Assembly: GCA_022570795.1 (NCBI GenBank)
Contig: JAKUDP010000013.1
Coordinates: 186,001 to 250,000, forward strand
Direction of reading: 5' to 3'
From: Sphaerulina vaccinii
Taxonomy: Eukaryota; Ascomycota; Dothideomycetes; Mycosphaerellales; Mycosphaerellaceae
DNA length: 64,000 nt
Under the pieces are notes generated by a model. That model did no database searches. It had not been told where the DNA came from and worked only from the letters and a program-made list of their open reading frames with translations. This document shows, piece by piece, positions 41,561-51,468 of the stretch (the stretch's first letter is position 1; each line of letters begins with the position of its first letter). The position numbers and the translations under genes were made by a program.

Positions 41561-42361
41561 TCATTGATCCGGTCGCTCGATACTGCTTATGACTGGTATA
41601 TATTCATAGACGCGTGCTCCATTGGCACTCATTCTTCGGAACACAAAATGCGACGGAGGCTCGACTTGAGTGGGCGTCTGTATCTGTGCGGCGCTGCCAA
41701 ACTTCAGCATTCTCTCCGCATACGTAGCGCCCTTTGGACGACCTTGACGCCTGTAGATCTGTTGTCCACATGGTTTTCCGCGCTCTCTGGCTTTGTTGAT
41801 ATGCCAGCGCAGCTTATTCCTCTTCGAATACTGCTTGCCACAGTGAATGCAGACATGCGCCTCCTGAGGCTGAGTCTGACCACTAGAGGATGCTTTCGGC
41901 TCTTGGTGCGCATGAAGACCAGGTTTCTCTGCGCTTCGCGAAGCACCCACGGGATCATGAACCGCCCTAGCGTTCACTGCGAGATTGTCGCTCATATGAG
42001 TGACGCGAGATTGCGTTCGTGCCATCGCAATGAAGTCTTCCTTCCTTGGAGATGGGTGTTGCTCGGTTTCCAGTTCCTCATCTTCAGAGTCCTCCAATTC
42101 GGTGAGATCGCTCCCGCTGTCGAAAGCGCTCTCCAATCCAGATGGATCCGGCATTCTTCCAGCTCGTGGCCGCGCTATGCGTAGTAGTATCAATATGTTC
42201 TGGAGAGATGCTGATCTGTTTGTGGACTGCGTTGGCTCTGGTGGGAATACACACTTCGGCTGCAATGACGAGCATCGTCCGTAGCAAGGCAGTCTCAAGG
42301 CACATCGTAATTTCTCTCCAGCGCAATGCTCGCAAGTCCTGGGAGCAGTCGCAGGTACCAC
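41561..42361 (-). CDS. hypothetical protein with a Cys-cluster and a C2H2-like finger
   Basis: A single-exon frame of 266 residues. Residues 10-37 (CEHCAGEKLRC, LPCYGRC, PKC) are close to a Zn2Cys6 cluster but with three instead of two residues between the fourth and fifth Cys. Around residue 70 an acidic region begins (MPDPSGLESAFDSGSDLTE and EDSEDEELETE). A finger, CIHCGKQYSKRNKLRWHINKA followed by GKPC, lies at about 172-200 and is C2HC-like. The C-terminal region (FVFRRMSANGARVYEYIPV) is strand-like. A DNA-binding role is plausible. Translation might start at the internal Met (MPDPSGL), which would remove the first cluster. No close family is recognised. Confidence 0.5.
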   Translation of the reverse strand: MVPATAPRTCEHCAGEKLRCALRLPCYGRCSSLQPKCVFPPEPTQSTNRSASLQNILILLRIARPRAGRMPDPSGLESAFDSGSDLTELEDSEDEELETEQHPSPRKEDFIAMARTQSRVTHMSDNLAVNARAVHDPVGASRSAEKPGLHAHQEPKASSSGQTQPQEAHVCIHCGKQYSKRNKLRWHINKARERGKPCGQQIYRRQGRPKGATYAERMLKFGSAAQIQTPTQVEPPSHFVFRRMSANGARVYEYIPVISSIERPDQ

Positions 42362-43835
42362 GATCGTGACCGAGACAGGAGCGAAGCACTAGAAAGGTGA
42401 ACGTCAGAGGCCTAAGATTCATTTGCCTACCTCGCTCGAGTCTTGTGGCACTGACTGGTGGCAACTACAAGCACATTGAGGAGACCTCATCTGTCCAACA
42501 ACCGCATGTGGCGACACCAACGACATTCTGGTATCTTCGACTTGATAGTGTCGTGCCGCCACTTGCAAAGAAACAACATCGAGCAGCACCTTTAGCCAGG
42601 AGCTCGGTGTACACACTTCGCGATTCTCAGTAACCGCCAGTGAGCAATGGATTGCGATGAGCTGTTGACACAAATCTGCAGACAAAGTGAGCATTGCCAT
42701 TACACAACTTACATCGAGCAGAGTCCTCGCGTCCTTGCAAGCACCACAGGGACGAATGCCACCAAGAAGTGAAGTCGAGCAATACACACTCCGCACGAAG
42801 CATGCGCAAAGAATGCTCCTTTAAGCATAGCATACCACCGAGCGCATCTCCTCACCAGCCTATATACTATCTCTAAAAGCCAAACGCTATCTGCACAGTC
42901 AGCATACGAAGTCCATACGAGATACATACTAGTTGTAGTATACATTCTGCCTCCTACGCAATCCGCATCGCTCCTTCCGATTCAAAGCTCGGTACCTACT
43001 ACCGCTAGGACATGACCGAAGGATTAAACGCGTACCAAGCTTTTCACAGTAGTTCACTTAACTATGTGGGGTCGCAAGTGGAGTTTGATAGCTTGGTGAA
43101 CCATATACTATAGGCATGGATATGCAGTTATCAGCGAGCCATGGATATGTAGTCATCAAGCGAACATGCTGTTCCTGGTTTTGCAGGACTTCACTTCGCG
43201 ATGCAATGTCGGTGGATATTGTTCTCCGAGTGTTGGTTGATATATTGTAATGGTTGAAGAAAGAAAGGGTGTGCGCGCGGAGATGAGCTGATGATACATA
43301 TCATTATACAAACCTCCGGTGGATGCTGCTGACGAAAGTCAAGTAAGTTAACCTCCGCTGACGAGCATACAGATACCAGCAAGAGTAGCAGGGCTATGTG
43401 TCAGCGACAAGTCAGAAGAAGAGATGACTAAAGATATGATTACAACCAGGGCCATGTTCGACAGCAGCCGAGCTCATATCAAAGGTCTCATGTCTTGGCC
43501 GCAGCTCTCGACTCCTAGGCCGAGACATTGACAATTGCTTACTAGGATATGCACAGTACTGATACGGCCGACTCTCAAAGTTCACGGCTATCCGCACACT
43601 CATCACACCTCCAGAAGCCGGGCGACGACGACTCCATCCCAGTCACATAGAGTGGAAGCATACTCCGCGTCTGCAGACTGCAGCCTCATTTTCATGTCAC
43701 CAGGGGCGCGAATGTAGAAAGTTGAGCTGCTCACGATCAGCTTCAGCCCAGGACAAGTGATCGCTTCCAAGCCAACCCATTTCAGTCAGCATCCGTCTAC
43801 AAGCGCGCAGAGGTGTCCTTCGAGCTCATGAACAC
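42362..43835. other. intergenic
   Basis: About 1.5 kb between the C2H2-like gene and the MITE-split gene. No supportable gene. Confidence 0.45.
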
Positions 43836-44856
43836 ATGAAACGCTTTAGCCAGATACGATCACCCGATTCCACTGTGGTCAGTACCCGATGTCGACTCCT
43901 CCTAGTTGCTCTCGCCCTCTTAGGCGTTAGTACCTCAGTCTCTGCTATCGGCAACTCCTTCCTCCAAAATTCCCATTGGTCTTGTTGGAAAGGAGGCCTC
44001 CATCACGAAAGACTTCGTACGCCTTATGCTGCCAGAGTGTGATGGTCAGTTGCTGCCGACTCTCCGACCGGCTATTGCCCAGTCCGTGCTGACATATATG
44101 GATTGCAGTCGTCCATGCCATACAATCAGCTCCAAATGGCAAGTCAGAAATCCCGCCTCTGCTAGCAGGAGAACAGACTATACCTGTATCTAGTCTTGGC
44201 TCGAACTTTGCGAATGCGGAGCCGCAAGTCCCACGAGCCATCTTCATTGGAGGCGGCTTCTCGCCTTCTGAGATCAATGAGATGTATGGAAGCAGTCCAC
44301 TTATGCAGCCTGTTCCTTGGCTTTATCCAGCTGCGAGGAAGAGGGAGAATGGCACCAAAAACTCTCGGGGCAGTACAAACTGAAAGTGCAAACTCGAAGG
44401 TGTAGGCGCCTCTCTCGCACTTCGTGCTCTTTCGTCGGATTTTAATTTTGAAGAAATAATGCTAAAACACTCCTAGTAAAAGGTGCCTCGCGCGTTCGGG
44501 TATCGTACGTCGTCGTTCTGCTCGTGCCTCGCACCTCCGAGTACTCACTTCGCTCGCAAGCTCGCTTTACTTGCTAACGATAAAGTGAAGTCCTCCGAGT
44601 TTTGACGATCGTACCCTAGTCACCACGTTCTGAAAAATATCCGCAAGAAGACCACATTCTACTGCGAGGATATCGAGTTTGCACTTTCAAGTAGTGCCAC
44701 TGGTCGAAGTTATCGTGGCAAGAGTGAAAGAAGTCTCTGCGGAGCGTGGGTAAGCTTGACATCTCTCTCGACATGTATTCAAAGATCTAATGACTTCGTG
44801 ATAGATTTGTGCCTGGGAACTCGACCGAGCCGACACCTGAGGTGTGGTCATACTAG
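43836..44856 (+). pseudogene. conserved fungal hypothetical gene split by a MITE
   Basis: Likely exons are 43836-43877 (uncertain), 43924-44044, 44109-44375, 44694-44749 and 44805-44856. Protein pieces: SSKIPIGLVGKEASITKDF, VRLMLPECD, VVHAIQSAPNGKSEIPPLL, AEPQVPRAIFIGGGFSPSEI, PVPWLYPAARK; then, after the element, VPLVEVIVARVKEVSAERG and FVPGNSTEPTPEVWSY with a stop. The introns 44045-44108 (GTCAGT to GCAG) and 44750-44804 (GTAAGC to ATAG) keep the frame. The 314-bp element at 44376-44689 sits in the exon and brings an immediate in-frame TGA (44381-44383). Removing it and one target duplication does not restore the frame, so a further small change exists. The family appears to be a conserved Pezizomycotina protein of about 150-170 residues; function unknown. 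Confidence 0.62.
44376..44689. mobile_element. MITE with 17-bp perfect terminal inverted repeats
   Basis: TGAAAGTGCAAACTCGA (44381-44397) is repeated inverted at 44674-44690. The flanks AGTA at 44372-44375 and 44690-44693 can be read as a target duplication (the A at 44690 is shared with the repeat end); TA alone would fit a Tc1/mariner-type target. Inside lies a second inverted pair, GGGTATCGTACGTCGTC (44498-44514) with GACGATCGTACCC (44604-44616), so the element can fold back. No transposase frame is present. Ends could shift by a few bases. Confidence 0.7.
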
Positions 44857-46203
44857 AAGATTCAGCCGTATAGAGTGGTAACAGCCTGCTCGTTGACATC
44901 AGTCGCCACATAGCCAGCCACAACCAGTCGAGATGGCGACAAGCCGCAAGAGGAAGATAATGGCACATGACGAAATTGAAGCATTCAGATGCACACATGT
45001 GCCACGACCACTCCTTGATCAGGTTCTCACGTTTGAAAGCAAAAAGCGATCACCCATTCGCGAAACGGCAGATACCTCAAAGACCCCGTAAGAAGTTCGT
45101 AGGGTTCGGTAGCAGCAAGGTTTATATTATTTGTAAGTCTAGCTAAGCATGATGTCGAGTCGAAGTAGGTACTAATGAGAAGTATTCAACAACGCAGGCT
45201 TCATGTGAATTCCGGCAAGTCCACTCATACCGCACGTATCGCTTACCTGCATCGCAGTCCACTATCCGGATATTGCGAGACGTTGGCAGATACGACGCAC
45301 CCGCCATATGCGGCTTCAGCGACGCTCCAGTCACAGCTGTATTCTGCAAGTCAATCCTCGACCGAGTTTCTGCGCGAAGCTTACACATTCGTAGCAAGAC
45401 TTTGTCATAGGTTTGATCGCAGGAGAGCCTCTGCCAGAAGTTCAAGCTTACAGCCTCAGCTGTCTTCACAACCTTATTGCTCCCATTCCCATGTCCATGA
45501 TGATCCGCTTCTACCGCACAGCCGCTTGTGACAAACTGGAGACCAAGCTCTTCAATGAGCTTAGCTAGCTTGGCGTCTACCTTAAGTTCGACTCTTCGCA
45601 TCGAAGCACGTCACAGCAGAAACAGAACAGAAGTACCAAAGCCGCAAACCTCGCACGAGAACTATCCTGGTCTCAGATGTACATTGCTAACCAGAACTGC
45701 AGACTACTGCATACCATACATCCGATGTCGTTACATCAACACCTCGTCAATGAGTGCGAAGAAGTTGCGATGTTGTCGGCAAATGATGTACGCGTCGTCA
45801 CCGGCATCTCGCGCCTGAAAGGCTGATTGTCAGGTACCCGCCGCAACCGTTGCTATTCCGTCGACATTTCCGCACGCATAGACGTCCATGCAACTGCAAT
45901 CTAGTCAGCAACTTCACGTCTCCACTTTGTGGCTCTATGGAGAAGCGTGAATCCTGTTGGCCGGTAGCCATGGCAGGAGCCAATGACAAAGGTTCCATGT
46001 CCGCCGTAACCATTCGCAGACTTGCCACTAACTACAAACACACTCGTCGACCGGAGTTATGGTATCTGACGTCTTCGACAGTCACGCAAAGCAGCAGCAT
46101 CTCAAGCTCCGAGGGGCGAGGCGTCAAGCTTCACAGATATATATTGAGTGTGCTGTAAGCGGAGTCCCTCAATTGACTAACTGATTTCTGTTTCTCAAGA
46201 ATC
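44857..46203. other. intergenic, oxalate decarboxylase promoter
   Basis: About 1.3 kb. A minus-strand ORF at 45143-45601 (152 codons) has no recognisable domain. ATATATATT at 46137-46145 is a likely TATA element about 60 bp before the oxalate decarboxylase start. Confidence 0.45.
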
Positions 46204-47859
46204 ATGGCGCGCAACTTCTTGCTCAGTGCAGCTCTGCTGGCACAAGCATACGCAACAGTCATTCCCAAAGGCTTCCGAGAACTACACGAGCCCGAGATCT
46301 TCCATCGACGACAAGAACAATCAAGCGGCTCACCACCCGACTTTGCCATCGTCAGTCCACCTACTGAGACTCCTTACGGACCTTCCGGCGCGAGTGGCTC
46401 ATTGCGTGGTCCAACAAGCCTTGCTGGTTACAACCCTGCAAATCCAGTAGATACCTCTCTGCCTGCAACTGTACCAAAAGACCAATATCAGCTGGCACCA
46501 GGACAAGAGGAGGACGCAGACCTTGGTCTCTACCTGGACCTAGCTTCGGTCGAGAATCCACAACCCATTCGTGGAGGCACAGATGCGCCGACGGATCCAG
46601 GTCCACGAAATCGTGAGCTGGAAAAGCAGAATCCAGACCTTTATGCACCTCCCGGAACTGATTCTGGCGACGTGCCTAATGCGAAGTGGCCACTGGCTTT
46701 ATCACACAACAGACATGGTCTGAATGGTGCAGGATGGGCGAGACAACAAAACGTTGCAACTCTGCCAATTGCCACTGCAATGGCTGGTGTCGATATGCAT
46801 TTGGAACCAAATGCCTATCGAGAATTACACTGGCATCAAGCTGATGAGTGGAGCTACATTCTCAATGGCAGTTGTCGACTTGCCAGCATGAACGAGGCAG
46901 GCGAGACTTTTGTCGACGATTTACAAGCTGGTGATGTGTGGTTTTTCCCAGCAGGTGTTCCACACAGCATCCAAGCCTTCGGCGACGGAGTGGAGTTCCT
47001 ACTGGTCTTTGACAGCGGAGAGTTCAGTGAAGATGGCACATTCCTCGTTTCTGAGCTCTTCGAACGCAACCCCAAGTCTGTCTTGGCCAAGGATCTCCGC
47101 GTTGATACGACTGCATTCGATCACCTGCCCTCTGGACAGTTGTACATCTTGCCTGGCACACCCGCACCAAAGAACATCTCCGAGCAGAACGTGACTGGAC
47201 CTGCAGGCTCCATTCCAAATGATCGTACATACTCTTACCACTTCTCTCAACAAGAGGCGTATGAGGTTCCAGGTGGTAGCGTCAAGCTGTTGGATTCGAC
47301 GACATTCCCTATCGCGAAGGACTTTGCTGTAGGTCTGTTTACTATCAAGCCTGGTGCTATGCGAGAGTAAGTCACAATCGTAGAGACTTGTCTTGTCAAC
47401 CGATCGCTAACATACAAACAGGTTGCACTGGCACACTACCTCTGACGAATGGGACTACTTCATCAGTGGTCAAGGTCGTCTGACAGTCTACTCTGCTCCT
47501 CAGAGCTCGAGAACCTTCAACTTCCAAGCTGGAGACACTGGATATGTTCCTGTCACGGCTGCGCACTACCTCGAGAACACCGGGACGGAAGATTTGATAT
47601 ACCTTGGTAAGTGTCAAAATGCCATTCATGAGAACGGGACCATGAAAGGTACTAACGATATGTTTCAGAGGTCCTTCAATCACCCGTCTACAACGATATC
47701 TCCGTTGCACAATGGCTTGGCTTGACACCTAAGCAGATCGTCAAAGATCACTTGGGCTTCAGCGAGGATACTCTTAACCGTCTGCCAAAGATCAAGCCAT
47801 TCATCTTGCCGGGCGACAAGAACTTGACTCAGACCAACTTTACCAGCGAGGCTGAATAG
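46204..47859 (+). CDS. secreted oxalate decarboxylase (bicupin)
   Basis: Exons 46204-47366, 47422-47606 and 47669-47859; introns of 55 and 62 nt have GTAAGT donors, CTAAC branch points and CAG acceptors. The 512-residue product starts with a signal peptide (MARNFLLSAALLAQAYA) and a propeptide-like stretch with an RR pair at 35-36. The first cupin has the manganese ligands in ELHWHQADEWSYILNG and PHSIQAF; the second has ELHWHTTSDEWDYFISG and AAHYLEN, so both metal sites look complete. Oxalate decarboxylase converts oxalate to formate and CO2 in wall or extracellular space, limiting acid damage or modulating pathogenicity. The second intron falls inside the Glu codon that begins EVLQSPVYNDIS. 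Confidence 0.93.
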
Positions 47860-48239
47860 GTGGCGATCCTGTACATTATCGATTTAGCACTCCGATCACG
47901 ACTTCGAGAGACGTGACTAGCTCATTATTACAGACTGAGCAATGACATTACGAGACATTACGCACTCTGTGATTGCCGATCAGCCAGGCCATACATCTAC
48001 GGTTTTAGGGTTGCCTGGAACTAGTGGGACGACGACGAGGTGCTTCTATCGCCCTCTTTAACAAGCTGATATACGCTCCCGGACGATAGCTCAATGCGTG
48101 AGAAGTTTGGTGTCAAAATTTGGTCGTCGTCGGACACAATCTTTGAATCTTCGAATTAGCCATTTTCTGGAAATGCTGATATTGTAGAATCTGTAGAAGC
48201 TCCTAATAAAAAGACTCACCTCCGCCTCGCACACATACG
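47860..48239. other. intergenic
   Basis: The 3' flank of oxalate decarboxylase. The minus-strand ORF at 48091-48318 belongs to the repeat element that follows. Nothing else was seen. Confidence 0.5.
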
Positions 48240-48866
48240 CACTCGAGGTCACATCCTCTGCTGAGCATTGATATAGAGTATTCAACACACGGTCTTCAAC
48301 GATCGTCCTAGCCACCACTCTGGCTCAGTCAGTAAGTCGTCAGTGTAGCTGATGTTTGGCTTCACTTCTTCAACGTTGATGTCAGATCTCTCAGTTCTGC
48401 TTTCGTCTTCTTCGATCTTGAGCTACAGTAAGCGTGTGGCAAACCTCTTGCTTTTCGCCCTTCACCATTGCTTTAGACATTGCTCTCGATCACTTTGGCC
48501 GCGACATATGTCTTCTTGGCCCTTGTCGTCGTCGACTGAGTATTGATATACGGGCACAAATCGTATACTGCAACGATCGTCCTAGCCACTTTGGCTCAAT
48601 CAGTAAATCGTCAGCTTAGCTGATGTTCGAGATCATATCAATACTCAAGGTCCGATCAAGTTCTATCAGTCCTAGATGTTCTTGTCGTATGACGCCTCAG
48701 CAGGCGTGTCGGTCATCTTGCTTCTCAAATTCGACTAATTTGAGGATTGTTCTTTTGCCCTTTCGTTACTGCATGAGTCTAAATATAAGGGCACCTTCCA
48801 TGTATTTCAATGATTGTCCTGCGCCATACTGGCTCAGTCAGTAAGTCGTCAGCTTAGCTGATGCTT
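48240..48866. repeat. three degenerate tandem copies of a ~100-bp element
   Basis: A conserved core, TGGCTCAGTCAGTAAGTCGT followed by CAGCTTAGCTGATG, occurs at 48321-48354, 48592-48625 and 48830-48863 with few changes. Each is preceded by (C/A)AA(C/T)GAT(C/T)GTCCT and, 30-40 bp further left, by a GAGTATTGATATA-like or GAGTCTAAATATA block. Spacing is about 271 and 238 bp. Copy 1 read on the minus strand opens a 75-codon ORF (ARTIVEDRVLNTLYQCSAE...); copy 2 keeps ARTIV and then diverges. Probably the remains of a multi-copy gene or transposon end. Confidence 0.6.
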
Positions 48867-49195
48867 GACAACTTGCACCTGCAGAGTCACTCCAAGGTCC
48901 CTTGGCCTGGTATTTGATATGCTCCGTTGCGATTTAAATGGGATATTTGTTTTGATCATGGTCTGCACTTCCGAATTCAATACTTCTGCCAAGTGGATCA
49001 TTCTACGCTATGTGTCCTGCATGACGTCTTGGAGTGATCTTTTGTTTCGTCGATCGACTGCTTGTCAGTAGCTGACTCAACGCATAGAACAGAGTAAACA
49101 GGAAGAGCCGTGTACCCACGTTGTTGGTAGTAGACAATGCATTCATATTCATCGTCTAATCATAACCGCTTGAGGTTGGAACATACCACAGTCCT
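48867..49195. other. intergenic
   Basis: The 3' flank of CDT1. A weak partial fourth copy of the repeat core (GTCAGTAGCTGACTCAA) lies at about 49065-49081. Confidence 0.4.
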
Positions 49196-50680
49196 TCATT
49201 CGCACGCCTTCTGCACTCTCGACCTCAAGTCTGCTAGACCAACACTGCCATCCCGTATCACAATCACTCCTGAAACTTCTCCACTCTGTACAACTTTCAC
49301 AAAGCTAGGTGTGATCTCTGTAGCCATGAGTGTTAGACATCTCCAAACCTCGACGTTACTGATCGGGTTTCGGAGGCTCTGCTGAAGTTGTTGCGTAACA
49401 GCCTGCATGCTGAAGCTGCTTCGTTCCTTCATGCCACACATCAGTGATAGCACGCGAGCAATATCCTCAATACGTTGTAGAGCTGATTTGCGTTCGAGGT
49501 CGGCTTTCGTGGGTCCTGCTGGCAGCTTGGACGCCATGTTCTGCTTAGCGATGATGCGATCGAGTAGTGCTGAGCTACGGGATGCTGTTGACTGAGCAGA
49601 TCTCTGCACAATCGTCTCTGCTTGCGCGGCTTTCGATTCAACCTTCGCTGCTTGTCCTGCTTTTAGATCCGCCAACCGTTGCTCGCCACGGGAGAATAGT
49701 GTAGAGGTCTTTTGTGTTGTCTCGCTCTTAGCGATCTCCAGCAATGGCAACTGGTCGAGAAACTTGGCCGCTGTTCTATTCTCTTTTTCTGTGCTTGCTT
49801 GCCATTGGTGCCACGTCTTTTGCAGGGCATCTCCGAATCGGTCGTTCAATTCTTCTTCATCGATATAGCTCGCTGCGCGCTTCAGTCCACGTCCTCTAGA
49901 CTGCAATCGCGAAAGCCGGACACCACCTCTTCCGCAGTCCTCGAGAACGAAATCGCGGTGTTCTTTCGGCACAACAGCGAGAACTCGTTGTAGGTCGATC
50001 TGTGTGACATTGCGCTTCTTCCAGTGTTTGGTGATCATTGGTAATAGTAGCAAGATCTGTGGAGCTGTAGAGGTGCCATTGTGCGAGTAGTGCATAGACA
50101 GTGCTGCGAGGAAAGACGCGTACAAATCCTGAAGATCCTCTACTTCCGAGGGCAAAGACAGGTCAAGCTCCAGCTCTTCTGTGGGCGTCTCGGGAGGGGT
50201 ATCGTAGTCGAGCTGTTTCTTCGGTAGAGAGATGGGGATTGGTCGCGCATTCGTATCAATGTTTAGATTATCGAAGAGACGCGCTGCGCTCTTGCTGGGT
50301 GTTTCTTGTGGTGTGGGAGGTGCAGCATTCTTGACGCGCTTATGCCGAGGCGTCGACTTTGGCTTGGACTGTGTGAGTGCTACAAGACTTGAAGGCTGCG
50401 CTACCACAATCTCGTCCTCGCTGTCGCTGTCGGGAATGGCATCGCGTTTCCGTTTGGGTGCTGATTTGGGTGCAGCCTCTATTGGCGCTGGTGCCGGTGC
50501 CGGTGCTGGAGGTGGTGTGGTTTCTCGCTTGTGGACAGTCTTCCTCTTCTTGCCCTCATTTGCTTGTGCTACAGGCTTCGACACGCTGCTGAAGGTGTAG
50601 ATGCTCTGCTGCGTCCTGGTCGATCGTGTTTGTTTACTCGATTGTGCATCTTCGAGCGTCGAGGCCTTTCTCTTGGGCAT
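49196..50680 (-). CDS. CDT1: DNA replication licensing factor Cdt1
   Basis: A single exon of 494 residues. The first 170 residues are basic, Ser/Pro-rich and disordered (MPKRKASTLEDAQSSKQTR; KRKRDAIPDSDSEDE). A middle winged-helix region, about 175-300, runs from LPSEVEDLQDLYASFLAALS through ILLLLPMITKHWKKRNVTQIDLQRVL and VPKEHRDFVLEDCGRGGVRL. The C-terminal winged helix, about 380-480, has SRSSALLDRIIAKQ, LPAGPTKADLERKSALQRIEDIARVLSLM and IVIRDGSVGLADLRSRV. Cdt1 loads the MCM2-7 helicase with ORC and Cdc6 in G1; nuclear. Fungal Cdt1 is poorly conserved outside these regions. A PIP-like motif near the start (QQSIYTFSS) could allow PCNA-coupled turnover; this is inference. Confidence 0.87.
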   Translation of the reverse strand: MPKRKASTLEDAQSSKQTRSTRTQQSIYTFSSVSKPVAQANEGKKRKTVHKRETTPPPAPAPAPAPIEAAPKSAPKRKRDAIPDSDSEDEIVVAQPSSLVALTQSKPKSTPRHKRVKNAAPPTPQETPSKSAARLFDNLNIDTNARPIPISLPKKQLDYDTPPETPTEELELDLSLPSEVEDLQDLYASFLAALSMHYSHNGTSTAPQILLLLPMITKHWKKRNVTQIDLQRVLAVVPKEHRDFVLEDCGRGGVRLSRLQSRGRGLKRAASYIDEEELNDRFGDALQKTWHQWQASTEKENRTAAKFLDQLPLLEIAKSETTQKTSTLFSRGEQRLADLKAGQAAKVESKAAQAETIVQRSAQSTASRSSALLDRIIAKQNMASKLPAGPTKADLERKSALQRIEDIARVLSLMCGMKERSSFSMQAVTQQLQQSLRNPISNVEVWRCLTLMATEITPSFVKVVQSGEVSGVIVIRDGSVGLADLRSRVQKACE

Positions 50681-51468
50681 TTTCGCGTGGATATGTATGT
50701 ATGTCGTGGACTAAGATGGCGTGTGAGATAGCCAGATGTAACTATGTGGCAGTATAGAGGATGAGGTGCAATGCAATGTCGAGGTTGTGTTGTGTTGTCA
50801 GAAAGTCAAGAAACGCGAGAAGCTGAGTCTGAAGAACGCGTAAATTACGCGCCTGCCCAGCCACAATTTAGCAGAACGCGACTGCCTGCTAAAAGTGCTG
50901 GCATTTCTTTCCCCGCATTCCTCTGCCTCCATCCTCCATACTCCATGACCTCGCCAACAAGACCGCCATCCTACTCGCATTGCGGTGCGACTTGCTCATA
51001 TCATCACAGGTTGTCAGATTCATCGAAGAACAGTCCTCCAATCTCAAGATCTCGAGAGCCGGCAATTGCTCAAGGCGAACTGCCGAAGTGTCTCATCAGC
51101 ACAGAAGCTCCCTTGTTCGCAGACTACAGAACATCATCACATCCTAGTATGGTTGACTCGGCTGGCGAGGATGATATGCTCCGTGACACGAGGACAGGCT
51201 GTCTTCCCCATGGGGCGCCATCATATCAGCACTTCCGGTGGATTGTTTGGCTGGCGTAGCCATCACCCGAGGTCTGATATGACATTAGAATTATACCCAA
51301 GCATCCAAAGTGCCATGGTATCCTGGAGAGCACGCTGCGCATAGCATGTCAAAAAAGCACCATCCATGTTCAGAGCAGTAATACAGATAAGTGCGAGGTA
51401 GGAAGTGTTTCTGTCCCTCCTCTATCAACCATCTCAGCATCACTCACCTCTACTCGATCTTAACAATC
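50681..51468. other. divergent intergenic region
   Basis: The promoter region between CDT1 and the MFS transporter. A CT-rich leader precedes the MFS start. No gene was seen. Confidence 0.55.
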
